A stretch of DNA of 64,000 nucleotides from Bacteroidota bacterium (GTDB lineage: Bacteria > Bacteroidota > Ignavibacteria > Kapaibacteriales > UBA961). Shown piece after piece: positions 30,901 through 39,241 of the stretch (positions are counted from its first letter, which is position 1; every line of letters starts with the position of its first letter). The position numbers and the translations under genes are program-made. The stretch lies in contig RGCF01000004.1 in NCBI GenBank assembly GCA_009919265.1, forward strand, positions 1 through 64,000, read 5' to 3'. A model generated the notes under the pieces. The model saw only the letters and a program-made list of their open reading frames with translations, was not told the DNA's origin and did not search any database.

Positions 30901-31549
30901 GCGAATTCTTGATGCTAGGAACAACAAGCATTCTCATACCATCTTTGCGTGTAACATCAACTGCCAAACCAATATTGACCGAAGATCTTTTGATTCTGTG
31001 AGGAATTCCATCAACAACAGAAAAAGCATCATTCATATGAGGATATTTCACCAAAGCTTTGACAAGAGCCCAAGCCAGTATATGCGTATATGAAACTTTC
31101 TTCTTATTGTTTTTTACAAGATGTCTATTGATCAATCTTCGATTTTCTTCGAGAGCCTTCACAGGTATAACTCTGAAAGAAGTTGCCGTGGGTACATTGA
31201 GCGATTGCGACATATTTGAAGCAATGCGCATTCCTATGCTGGATAATTTCTCAGGGATGTCAGATGATGCAAGTGGAATGGAAGTTTCTTGTTTTGATTG
31301 CGGGCTCTGCTGATCAACTCTTTGTTCTTGTTTATGTACCGGAGTTTCTTGCACAACCTCAATGATATCATCAGTTGCCTGCAGTGGTTGTTGTTGAATG
31401 GAAGAAATTGTCGCATCTTTTCTTGCTTGGAAATATGCTCGCCATTCTTCACCGACAGAATTCGGATCATGAAGAAAGTCTGCATATAAGTCATCTATAT
31501 ATGCGCTATTGGGAGTCAGCATTTGGCAACTCTTGAGATATGTAGTCAA
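27908..31549 (-). CDS. kgd: Multifunctional 2-oxoglutarate dehydrogenase/decarboxylase, fused E2-catalytic and E1 domains (Kgd/OdhA-like)
   Basis: E1 N-terminus NSAYIDDLYADFLHDPNSVGEEWRAYF, E2 acyltransferase domain ending STYDHRIIQGAESGEFL, then E1 GMAHRGRLNVLANI, VHGDAAFAGQGVVPE, IHVNGDDPEAV. Confidence 0.94.
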   Translation of the reverse strand: MTTYLKSCQMLTPNSAYIDDLYADFLHDPNSVGEEWRAYFQARKDATISSIQQQPLQATDDIIEVVQETPVHKQEQRVDQQSPQSKQETSIPLASSDIPEKLSSIGMRIASNMSQSLNVPTATSFRVIPVKALEENRRLINRHLVKNNKKKVSYTHILAWALVKALVKYPHMNDAFSVVDGIPHRIKRSSVNIGLAVDVTRKDGMRMLVVPSIKNSQAMTFSDFCAEYDGLISKARANKLSVDELSGASISLTNPGTIGTVSSVPRLMEGQGLIIATGSIEYPAEFQAVMPDVLSTLAISKVLTITSTYDHRIIQGAESGEFLAYVHKLVLGEEHFYDQIFANLHIPFEPVRWQKDNRINPFMPQDELESLDKEARVAQLINAFRVRGHFLADVNPLGLQAYYYPELDPAAYGFTIWDLDREFDTGGLGGINRASLRDIIDMLHDTYCGKLGIEYMHVQDPVKERFIQKWVEPSRFSYSFSKEQRLHIFKHLTKAEQFEQYLHTKYLGSKRFSLEGGETTITFLEKTLELSSKDSLRGVVIGMAHRGRLNVLANILNKPYDKIFDEFEGNYDPNSFEGSGDVKYHLGATGIYTSRTGETVSVMLAPNPSHLEAVNPVVEGMARALDDLIDDKDCDSHLPILVHGDAAFAGQGVVPETLNLSRLTGYKTGGTIHVIINNQIGFTTSPDDGRSTPYASDIAKMLQVPIIHVNGDDPEAVRIAAMFAFEYRQKFNDDVIVDLFCYRKYGHNETDEPSYTQPLLYKKIKAQIPVRKQYAHTLEVSGIFTEEELSGIMNEVKDELNSAFSARNSSTTKVHDPYSGANILSVVETKVDPAILRSIVHKISHVPSGFTANPKVIDLLQKRSHMLDSDQPAIDWAMGEALAFGSLLLEGHDIRMSGQDCGRGTFSHRHAILRDFQTEEELILLNSLSDKQGQLRIYNSPLSEEAVLGFEFGYSTILVDGLTLWEAQFGDFVNGAQVVIDQFISSSEAKWGQHSNLTLLLPHGYEGQGPEHSSARLERFLQLCAENNMFVCNFTTPAQYFHALRRQVKAPYRKPMIVMSPKEILRKPISVLNDLLVPSFKEIINDDAISQPSSVERVLLCSGKVYYDLIAERTKLQAQQSVAIIRVEQLYPFRDDMAKEILAQYSHAKKVIWVQEEPKNQGSWFFIAPRLIETLSAGQQLSYAGRSEAASPATGFGKKHEAEKQAFLNTAFQ

Positions 31550-31621
31550 TACTCACTGATCGATGTGTAAAGTCAATCCATCAAAAACAATGATTCAAGA
31601 GTAAACAATCATCGATCATTG

Positions 31622-31706
31622 TGCCCGGGGCGGGACTCGAACCCGCACGTACGTTGCCATACCCGAGATTTTAAGTCTCGTGCGTCTGCCATTTCGCCAC
31701 CCGGGC
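31622..31706 (-). tRNA. tRNA-Leu, anticodon TAA
   Basis: Reverse complement GCCCGGGTGGCGAAATGGCAGACGCACGAGACTTAAAATCTCGGGTATGGCAACGTACGTGCGGGTTCGAGTCCCGCCCCGGGCA: 7-bp acceptor stem, anticodon stem CGAGA/TCTCG with loop CTTAAAA, long variable arm, GTTCGAGTC T-loop; CCA not encoded. Confidence 0.96.
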
Positions 31707-31858
31707 TATAGGTATTGCTAAATTACTGAATTTTAGCCAATAATAGCATCCATTTTCATCCATACATTAGGGTTTTTTGTACAATTTTGAGGGTTCGGTC
31801 TTTTCCCGTATTTTCTGCTCAGTATTTTCCGACACAAAAGACAGTATCATTACTTTTT

Positions 31859-32770
31859 ATGGACAAAGCAGTACATATCATTGGATTTCCGATGGATCTT
31901 GGATCTGGTAGAAGGGGTGTGGACATGGGACCTTCTGCATTGAGAATCGCCGGACTAGCAGATAAAATCAGATCACTAGGCTACAGCATAATCGATGAAG
32001 GAGATATTCCGGTTGCAAATCAAGAAACATGTGATGTCTATAGTGATACCTTAAAATTCTTACCAAGCATCAAAGATGCTAATACATTATTAGCATCAAA
32101 AGTTGAGTCTGTACTTGACAATAACGGATTTCCACTCATAATAGGTGGTGATCATGCAATGGGAATTGGAACAATTGCTGGGATTTCCGGTCATTGTAAA
32201 AAAGAAGGTAAAACACTTGGAGTTCTCTGGATTGATGCACATGCAGATATGAATACCCCAGAAACCACTCCTTCTGGAAATATTCATGGAATGCCTCTTG
32301 CTATTTCAATGGGCTATGGTGCCGAAGAATTAGTCAATCTTCATTATCCCGGTCCAAAAATAAAACCTGAACATTTAGTGATTGTTGGTGCTCGATCCAT
32401 AGATAGTGGAGAAAGAGATTTCATTCATCAGATCGGTGTTACAACTCATACAATGGTTTCCATTGACAAAAATGGCATCTATGAAATCACAATGAGAACA
32501 CTTGAGCGCATGAGATCTACTGTGGATCATTTACATATTAGCTTTGATTTGGATAGTGTTGATCCTAGTGTTGCTAAAGGTGTTGGAACACCAGTTCCAG
32601 GTGGGTTATCCTATCGCGAAGCCCATCTCATCATGGAAATGGCGGCAGAAAGCGGCCTTGTTTCATCTTTTGAAGTGAGCGAGGTAAATCCCATTTTAGA
32701 TGATATGAATGCCAGTGCAATTTTTGCAACAGACATCGTAGCATCGTGTATGGGTAAGAGAATTTTATAA
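31859..32770 (+). CDS. Arginase family protein (likely arginase)
   Basis: GGDHAMGIGTIAGI, WIDAHADMNTPETTPSGNIHGMPLA, SFDLDSVDPSVAKGVGTPVPGGLSYREA; start Met at 31859 (MDKAVHIIGFPMDLG). Confidence 0.92.
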   Translation: MDKAVHIIGFPMDLGSGRRGVDMGPSALRIAGLADKIRSLGYSIIDEGDIPVANQETCDVYSDTLKFLPSIKDANTLLASKVESVLDNNGFPLIIGGDHAMGIGTIAGISGHCKKEGKTLGVLWIDAHADMNTPETTPSGNIHGMPLAISMGYGAEELVNLHYPGPKIKPEHLVIVGARSIDSGERDFIHQIGVTTHTMVSIDKNGIYEITMRTLERMRSTVDHLHISFDLDSVDPSVAKGVGTPVPGGLSYREAHLIMEMAAESGLVSSFEVSEVNPILDDMNASAIFATDIVASCMGKRIL

Positions 32771-32788
32771 TCTACCGAGGAGGATATC

Positions 32789-33082
32789 ATGAAATTCACA
32801 GTCACAGCCAGACATTTCAAAGCCTGGCCTGAATTGCAAGATACATTGAAGCACAAGGCTGATCAATTTTCAAAAGCACATCCTCACATTACTAGCACAG
32901 AGGTTGTTCTTTCTGAAGAGCATGATAAAGAAGTAGAATTCATTGTTCATGTAAATCAACATATATTGAGTTCGAGAGATACAGGAAATGATTTCGATGC
33001 TGCAATTCATTCAGCAACAGACAAAATGATTTCACAATTACGAAAACTTCGCGAAAAACAATCTGATTATCGCAGAATGTAA
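32789..33082 (+). CDS. hpf: Ribosome hibernation promoting factor (short HPF/YfiA family)
   Basis: 97 aa; MKFTVTARHFKAWPELQDTLKHKADQFSKAHP...DFDAAIHSATDKMISQLRKLREK. Confidence 0.88.
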   Translation: MKFTVTARHFKAWPELQDTLKHKADQFSKAHPHITSTEVVLSEEHDKEVEFIVHVNQHILSSRDTGNDFDAAIHSATDKMISQLRKLREKQSDYRRM

Positions 33083-33096
33083 ATGATGGAACTTGC

Positions 33097-34116
33097 ATGA
33101 GTTTACTTGATCAAATACAACCAATTTCTAAAGAGATGATTCCGGTTAGACTTCTCCTGAAAGCGCCAATTCAATGGACTCAGCTGACAGGTGAAATCGG
33201 ACTGGATAATGTTATCACCGACAAAAGCTTACATCGTCCCCAACTTGCACTTGCAGGTTTTGTTGGTTTATTTACTTTCCACAGAGTACAAGTCTTTGGA
33301 AATACAGAGATATACTATTTGCAATCATTAACTGCAGAAGAAAGAATCAAGTCATTCAAAACACTGTCAAAGTTTAATATTCCCTGTATCATTGTCACGA
33401 ATGGTCATGAACTTGACTCAGAAATCATTGACATCGCGAAACAACAAAACATTGCCATATTTCAAACTCCATTTGGTACTACTAAAACTATTGCTCTGCT
33501 TTCAGATTTTCTAGAAGACCAATTTGCTGAACAAGCAGTTGTACATGGTTCTTTTGTTGATATCTATGGTGTTGGGGTATTACTGCATGGAAGAAGTGGT
33601 ATTGGAAAAAGTGAAATCGCTCTTGACTTGATTGAAAGAGGCCACAGGCTTGTTGCTGATGATGTCATCATGCTGACAAAAAAACGTGAAAATGTATTGA
33701 TGGGCACTGGCACTTCGCTCGTAAAACATTTTATGGAGATACGAGGTCTTGGTATTATCAATGTCGAAAAAATGTTTGGTATTCGTGCAATTCGATTTCA
33801 AAAGCGATTAGAAATTGTCGTTGAACTTGAAGAGTGGAATAAGGATGGAAACTATACGAGAACCGGTCTTGACGAAGATCCATTTTCAATTTTACAAGTT
33901 CCGGTTTCGAGAGTGATCTTACCAATATTTCCTGGTAAAAATGTTACTGTTATCGCTGAAGTCATTGCATTGAATTATTTACTCAAAACATATGGATATC
34001 ATGCTGCAAATGTATTTTCAGAAACATTGGAATATGAGATTAAAAAGAAAACAGATGAAATTGCATCACTCCATGATGATAGATTGATATCGTATTTCCA
34101 AAGTGATATAGAATAA
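33097..34116 (+). CDS. hprK: HPr kinase/phosphorylase
   Basis: P-loop LLHGRSGIGKSEIALDLIERGHRLVADD; MEIRGLGIINV; LEIVVELEEW. Confidence 0.95.
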   Translation: MSLLDQIQPISKEMIPVRLLLKAPIQWTQLTGEIGLDNVITDKSLHRPQLALAGFVGLFTFHRVQVFGNTEIYYLQSLTAEERIKSFKTLSKFNIPCIIVTNGHELDSEIIDIAKQQNIAIFQTPFGTTKTIALLSDFLEDQFAEQAVVHGSFVDIYGVGVLLHGRSGIGKSEIALDLIERGHRLVADDVIMLTKKRENVLMGTGTSLVKHFMEIRGLGIINVEKMFGIRAIRFQKRLEIVVELEEWNKDGNYTRTGLDEDPFSILQVPVSRVILPIFPGKNVTVIAEVIALNYLLKTYGYHAANVFSETLEYEIKKKTDEIASLHDDRLISYFQSDIE

Positions 34117-34143
34117 TTACTCAACATCTACCCCAAAGCATTC

Positions 34144-37100
34144 ATGAAGTATATTACCCCAATCCTCTTTTTGCTTTTAGGAATTTGTACATTCCACATG
34201 CAAGCCCAACCAGCATGCGACAGAGATCGGTCATGTATAGGTAGAGCAGTTCAGATGTCGGTGAATACCGGCAGAGGAGCACATTTTGTTGAAGTGACTG
34301 GTTATTCTATTCCTGACAAGAAACAAACAGCAATGACACTTGAAATGTGGGTGAAAGTTGATCGATTGCCAAATACCGTTCAATTCTTGGGTGGATTATG
34401 GGGACCTGGTTTTGACAATAATGATTCATGGCAATTATATATTAATCAATCCAATGAATTGGTTTTTGAAGTTAATGGTGATGGAACAAAACTTCGTGGG
34501 GTAGACAATACAAAAACAAGTGTTCCATTCTCTTCATTTTTTGGAAAATGGACACATGTTGCTGCTATATTCGATGGTTCAAGCAATGCTGTCTCAATTT
34601 ATTTGAATAGCGAACTATATGCAGGACCTACAAATAATCCAACTTATCCTGTTTCATATCTTCGACCACCTGAAAAGCAAGGGTTGAGGCTTATGTTTGG
34701 AAGCACAAATGGGTTATCAGACAATACAACAATCAATCGTACATTTCGCGGACAAATGGACGAGATTAGACTTTGGAATAGAGTTCTCACACCTCAAGAA
34801 TTGTATTGCAATATGTCTAAGTCGCTTGCTTGGAATACTCCAAATCTCACACTCTATTATCGTTGTAATGAAGCTGACGGAGTTGTAACATTATGCGATG
34901 CAACTGGTAAGAATTTTGTGGGTACCATGTTTAGTGGCACTAAATGTGTTCCATCAGATAGAACTATTCAACAAAAAGTAATTGTACAACCTGCTTCTTT
35001 GACTCAAGAACTTCAATGTATAAGGGATACAACTTTTGTATTTACGATAACTGATACCTCTGTTTGTGGAAGTGGAGCAACATTCGTGATGGATAATGTT
35101 GATAGAACTTCATTTACCATCAGTAGAGCAACTATTAATCTACTACCCAATCAACCAGATACCATTTCGGTTAGGGTAAGATCAAGTGTGGTTGGGCCTA
35201 TTATTGCAGATCTAAAAATTCGTCCTACCAATGCTTGTGGCAGAGAAATAGTAGTTCCGATTCGTCTCAATAGAAAAACTGAATTTTCATTTCCCCGAAC
35301 TCCAATCAATTTTGATACATTATATGTAGGATGTCCATCACAAACCTATAAGGATACCACCTATCGCATTTGCAATGTTTCAGATTCATTGGGCATAGGC
35401 AGAGGAAGGCCCGTTCGAATCGAGAGTATTTTCAACAGAATACCAGGTCGATTTAGCATAGTATCTCCTTCCCTTCCCGCCACTATTCCACAAGGATCAT
35501 GTGTTGATATTGTGGTAAGATTTAGAGTATTTCCGAATGATACCTCGACAAACTTTTTTGACACATTGACCATAAATACGAATGACAGATGTGAGCCAAA
35601 TGTTATAACTGTTCCTGTTAAAGGAGTCGTTAGAGAAGTGTTATCCATCACTAATGAAGCAGGAAATAGAAAATTAGATTCTATTAAGTGGGGTGTTGAA
35701 TGTATTAATACATTATCGAATCCAAGTATGTGGGTTTGGAAGAATTTAACTTCTCGTCCAATTACAATAGATACTATCATCGTTCCACAAGGATTCACTG
35801 GAAGAAGGCTCGGCAATAAACCCGTATTAAATCCAAATACTGGGTATTCCGCAAATTATTTTAGATTCTTTCCTCAAAGATCTGGTGTTTATAAAGATTC
35901 AGCAGTCATCAGGTATACAATTAATGGCATAAACTGCACTTTCGAAAAAAAGGTCTATTTATCCGGAACAGGATATGAAGCGAAAGTAAGATGGACAGCA
36001 AGAATCATCGACTCCGGAGATTGTATAGTAGGACAACAAAAACGCATCATAGCATCAATCAAAAACGAGGCAGTTGATCCTTTAAATATCTCATTTTATT
36101 TCGAAGTTGGAGAAGTATTCTTCTTCCCTGGTGGCAGATCATTCAGCATAGCTCCAGGTGAAACGAAAAATGTATCGATTGACTTTAAACCTCTAAAAGA
36201 CTCACAGTATGTTGACAAGCTTTGTCTATTTGAAACAAGATGTTTTACTACGGATTGTATTCAAGTCAAAGGCAGGGGCGTATTGGAAACTTTCAAATTT
36301 GATCCAATCATGATGAAAACGGAAAATGTATTGGGATGCGGTGAACAACTTGATACATTGGATATTTTGAACATTGCAACATTTGATCAACGAGTACAGA
36401 AATTTTCTCTCGCAGATCCATCAGGTAAATATTCCATCATATCACCACCAAACTTATTGACACTAGATACAATCATTCCTAGATCAGGAAAGCTACGCGT
36501 TATTTTTAAATACACTCCAAATGATATTACAAAAGACAGAGCAGATCGTGCATTTTTAAATTATGAATCCAATACAGTAAAATGGTCTGCCCCATTATAT
36601 GGAACTTCAGCTAATCCAAAATTATTCCTTACCCCACTGACAACATTTGGTACTATCGAAGTAAGTGACACAATAACACAAACTGTGCTAGTAGAAAATG
36701 TATCATTTCTTCCAGTACGACTTGATTCATTGACAATTCCACAAGGATTTTCTATAGTCAGTTCAACAAGAGCAATTCCAACTGTCATGGCCCCGCGTGA
36801 TTCTATTTTAGTGAAAGTTCGGTTCCAACCTGATTCAGCGAAAACATATACAGGACAGATTACTGCATATTCAGATTATCCTTGTCCAATTACAGAACAA
36901 GGTTCATTGACCGGTAGGGGTATTATTATCCCATTGGATATTCCAATCTCATTAATGAATTGGGGATATACCAAACCATGCGATTGCGTCGAACGAAGAC
37001 TCCCCTTGGTAAATAAATCTATAGTACATCCAATGACTGTTGACTCGCTCATCATTGATAGTACAGGTATTCCAAATGGTACACCCCAATTTTGGTCTTG

Positions 37101-39162
37101 GCAATCAACTTATTCACCAAATGGTACATTACCTATCATTATTCCTAAAGATCAAACAGATACCGTTAGAGTGCTCTTTTGTCCGAGAACACCTGCGGAG
37201 GATAAGTATATCAATTGTGCGGCTCAGATCAGAGTTAAAGCACATGGACCAGGTTGGGAGCGTAATAATTTCCGCATAGTATTGGCAGGTAAAAGAGCCT
37301 TGACCTATAAACCTGAACCAATATCGATTACATTTCCCCCAACACCTGTAGACACAACGCTAAATCCGCAATTTGGAAGAGTCACCATTCCTTCTTTTGA
37401 TAAGAATCCAAATCAATTCCCGATTGTAATTGATTCAATATCGTTTTCACCTGATGAGCGTGTGTTTACAGCTGCTAAATTTGATGGTACCCCTTTTGAG
37501 CAAGTTACATTACGAAGTGGTGATACGTTAAAATTCCAAGTAAATTTCAAACCAAGAGCCCCGAGACTTTATCAAGCACGAGTGGTATTGCATGTTAGCC
37601 AACCATGCGCTGAGAAAGACACAACCATATTGGTCAGCGGATTAGGACAAGCCAATCCATTTGGTATGTCACTCACATTTGACAATCTGCGCATTACTAC
37701 AGATACATTCCCTGCAACTCAATGTGACACATTACGAATTCCTGTATATGCATCCAGAGATATACCTGCAGATTTGATTGATATTCATTGCGGATTGGAA
37801 CATGATACAACGGAACTACAGTACCTCGGTGTGGTGAGTCCATATTCATCCATAATTTGTGATCCCAAATATCCTCCGTCTATGAGCATAGGTTCATATG
37901 CAAAAGGAACATTGGTTAAAATCAAGAATTTCTGCAATGTAGATTCAACAAGACCAATATTTACCGTATTGTTTGAGTCAAAAACAAAAAAACGTGCTTC
38001 AATGCCGATATTAATTGATAGTATGTTTTTCGATACAGAGAAAGTCATTTTATATAGAATATATGCCGAACCTGATACCGGCAGAGTTCTAGTTAGACAA
38101 TCTTCATTGAAAGCACTGAACACTCTCAATTATGACAGCGTTCGCATATTGGATTGCGTAGATACTACATTGCTCATAGTTAATGACGGAGATCTTCCAA
38201 TTAAGATTACTCCATTTAGTGGATTGCCAAAAGGCGTTTCTTTGATTGGTTCAACACCTCCAATTGATTCTATGCTACAGCCAAATGACACAATGCAATG
38301 CACCATTCGTTTTTGTCCTCGTTCTTCATCGGCAATGAATGCAAAACTTGATATCACTTCCCTTATCCCCTGCTCTATTGGTGATTCTAGTTTATTATCA
38401 GGCATAGGCTTTGCACCAAATTTGCAAGTACCATTTTCGATTGGAAAAAATATCAATACAATTGACACTGTTTCGGGCACATTGGGAGATAAAGTAAAAG
38501 TACCTTTATATATCGGTGAAGATTTTTCAACCATATACAGGCAAATAACATATTATCTACAATCGGTTTCATTTGGTTTGACACTTAGATATAATCCTTA
38601 TGCATTGAAATACGAATCAATAGATCAATCAAGTCCAAAGATCACTGTTTCTAAAAACTCTCCTGGAGCTCTCACTGTACAGTTTACACAACTAGATTCT
38701 GTGAAAAAAGGAGAACTTGCAAACGTTAATTTCACAATTGCAGTACCGGATTCTGCCATTTCAACGATGTACATTGAGCCAATTATCGTGACAACAGATT
38801 CTCTACCCTTTGTGAATATCATTCCATTGTTGGAAAATGCAACATGTATTATTTCAGCAAGATGCAAGCTTCACACATTAACCTTTGATACCGAGTTACC
38901 AACATTAATGGAGCATGCACCAAATCCGGCAACAAATAAAACAGAAATCAGATTTTCATTGAAAGAAAAAGTCCCTTATACATTAAGTCTCTATGCCTCA
39001 GATGGATCATTTATTAAAACCATCTCCGAATCTCTACATTCGTCTGAAATAGGTGAATATTCTGAAATATTGGATGTTTCTTCTTTATCCAATGGTACAT
39101 ATTTTTATGTTTTGGAAGCCGGATCTTATCGGGCTGCAAGGAAGATGGAAGTGATCAGATAA
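34144..39162 (+). CDS. Large secreted multidomain protein: LamG/concanavalin-like, choice-of-anchor/HYDIN-like Ig repeats, cohesin-like region, T9SS C-terminal sorting domain
   Basis: 1672 aa with signal peptide; repeats of pattern GFSIVSS..PTVMAPRDSILVKVRFQPDSAKTYTG; C-terminus PNPATNKTEIRFSL...LYASDGSFIKTI...GTYFYVLEAGSYRAARKMEVIR. Confidence 0.85.
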   Translation: MKYITPILFLLLGICTFHMQAQPACDRDRSCIGRAVQMSVNTGRGAHFVEVTGYSIPDKKQTAMTLEMWVKVDRLPNTVQFLGGLWGPGFDNNDSWQLYINQSNELVFEVNGDGTKLRGVDNTKTSVPFSSFFGKWTHVAAIFDGSSNAVSIYLNSELYAGPTNNPTYPVSYLRPPEKQGLRLMFGSTNGLSDNTTINRTFRGQMDEIRLWNRVLTPQELYCNMSKSLAWNTPNLTLYYRCNEADGVVTLCDATGKNFVGTMFSGTKCVPSDRTIQQKVIVQPASLTQELQCIRDTTFVFTITDTSVCGSGATFVMDNVDRTSFTISRATINLLPNQPDTISVRVRSSVVGPIIADLKIRPTNACGREIVVPIRLNRKTEFSFPRTPINFDTLYVGCPSQTYKDTTYRICNVSDSLGIGRGRPVRIESIFNRIPGRFSIVSPSLPATIPQGSCVDIVVRFRVFPNDTSTNFFDTLTINTNDRCEPNVITVPVKGVVREVLSITNEAGNRKLDSIKWGVECINTLSNPSMWVWKNLTSRPITIDTIIVPQGFTGRRLGNKPVLNPNTGYSANYFRFFPQRSGVYKDSAVIRYTINGINCTFEKKVYLSGTGYEAKVRWTARIIDSGDCIVGQQKRIIASIKNEAVDPLNISFYFEVGEVFFFPGGRSFSIAPGETKNVSIDFKPLKDSQYVDKLCLFETRCFTTDCIQVKGRGVLETFKFDPIMMKTENVLGCGEQLDTLDILNIATFDQRVQKFSLADPSGKYSIISPPNLLTLDTIIPRSGKLRVIFKYTPNDITKDRADRAFLNYESNTVKWSAPLYGTSANPKLFLTPLTTFGTIEVSDTITQTVLVENVSFLPVRLDSLTIPQGFSIVSSTRAIPTVMAPRDSILVKVRFQPDSAKTYTGQITAYSDYPCPITEQGSLTGRGIIIPLDIPISLMNWGYTKPCDCVERRLPLVNKSIVHPMTVDSLIIDSTGIPNGTPQFWSWQSTYSPNGTLPIIIPKDQTDTVRVLFCPRTPAEDKYINCAAQIRVKAHGPGWERNNFRIVLAGKRALTYKPEPISITFPPTPVDTTLNPQFGRVTIPSFDKNPNQFPIVIDSISFSPDERVFTAAKFDGTPFEQVTLRSGDTLKFQVNFKPRAPRLYQARVVLHVSQPCAEKDTTILVSGLGQANPFGMSLTFDNLRITTDTFPATQCDTLRIPVYASRDIPADLIDIHCGLEHDTTELQYLGVVSPYSSIICDPKYPPSMSIGSYAKGTLVKIKNFCNVDSTRPIFTVLFESKTKKRASMPILIDSMFFDTEKVILYRIYAEPDTGRVLVRQSSLKALNTLNYDSVRILDCVDTTLLIVNDGDLPIKITPFSGLPKGVSLIGSTPPIDSMLQPNDTMQCTIRFCPRSSSAMNAKLDITSLIPCSIGDSSLLSGIGFAPNLQVPFSIGKNINTIDTVSGTLGDKVKVPLYIGEDFSTIYRQITYYLQSVSFGLTLRYNPYALKYESIDQSSPKITVSKNSPGALTVQFTQLDSVKKGELANVNFTIAVPDSAISTMYIEPIIVTTDSLPFVNIIPLLENATCIISARCKLHTLTFDTELPTLMEHAPNPATNKTEIRFSLKEKVPYTLSLYASDGSFIKTISESLHSSEIGEYSEILDVSSLSNGTYFYVLEAGSYRAARKMEVIR

Positions 39163-39241
39163 TGAATATTAGTAAGGAGCGAAAAGTACATTCATCCGAA
39201 TTGCCTATTTTTGCCATATTCAAAATGTGATCAAATCAACC

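Noticed and set aside
35361-35816. 151-aa antisense ORF inside the large T9SS protein, and other antisense ORFs at 36561-36788, 37785-38129 and 38130-38534
   Set aside because: No recognisable domain; overlap a long, clearly coding plus-strand frame and look like shadow ORFs.
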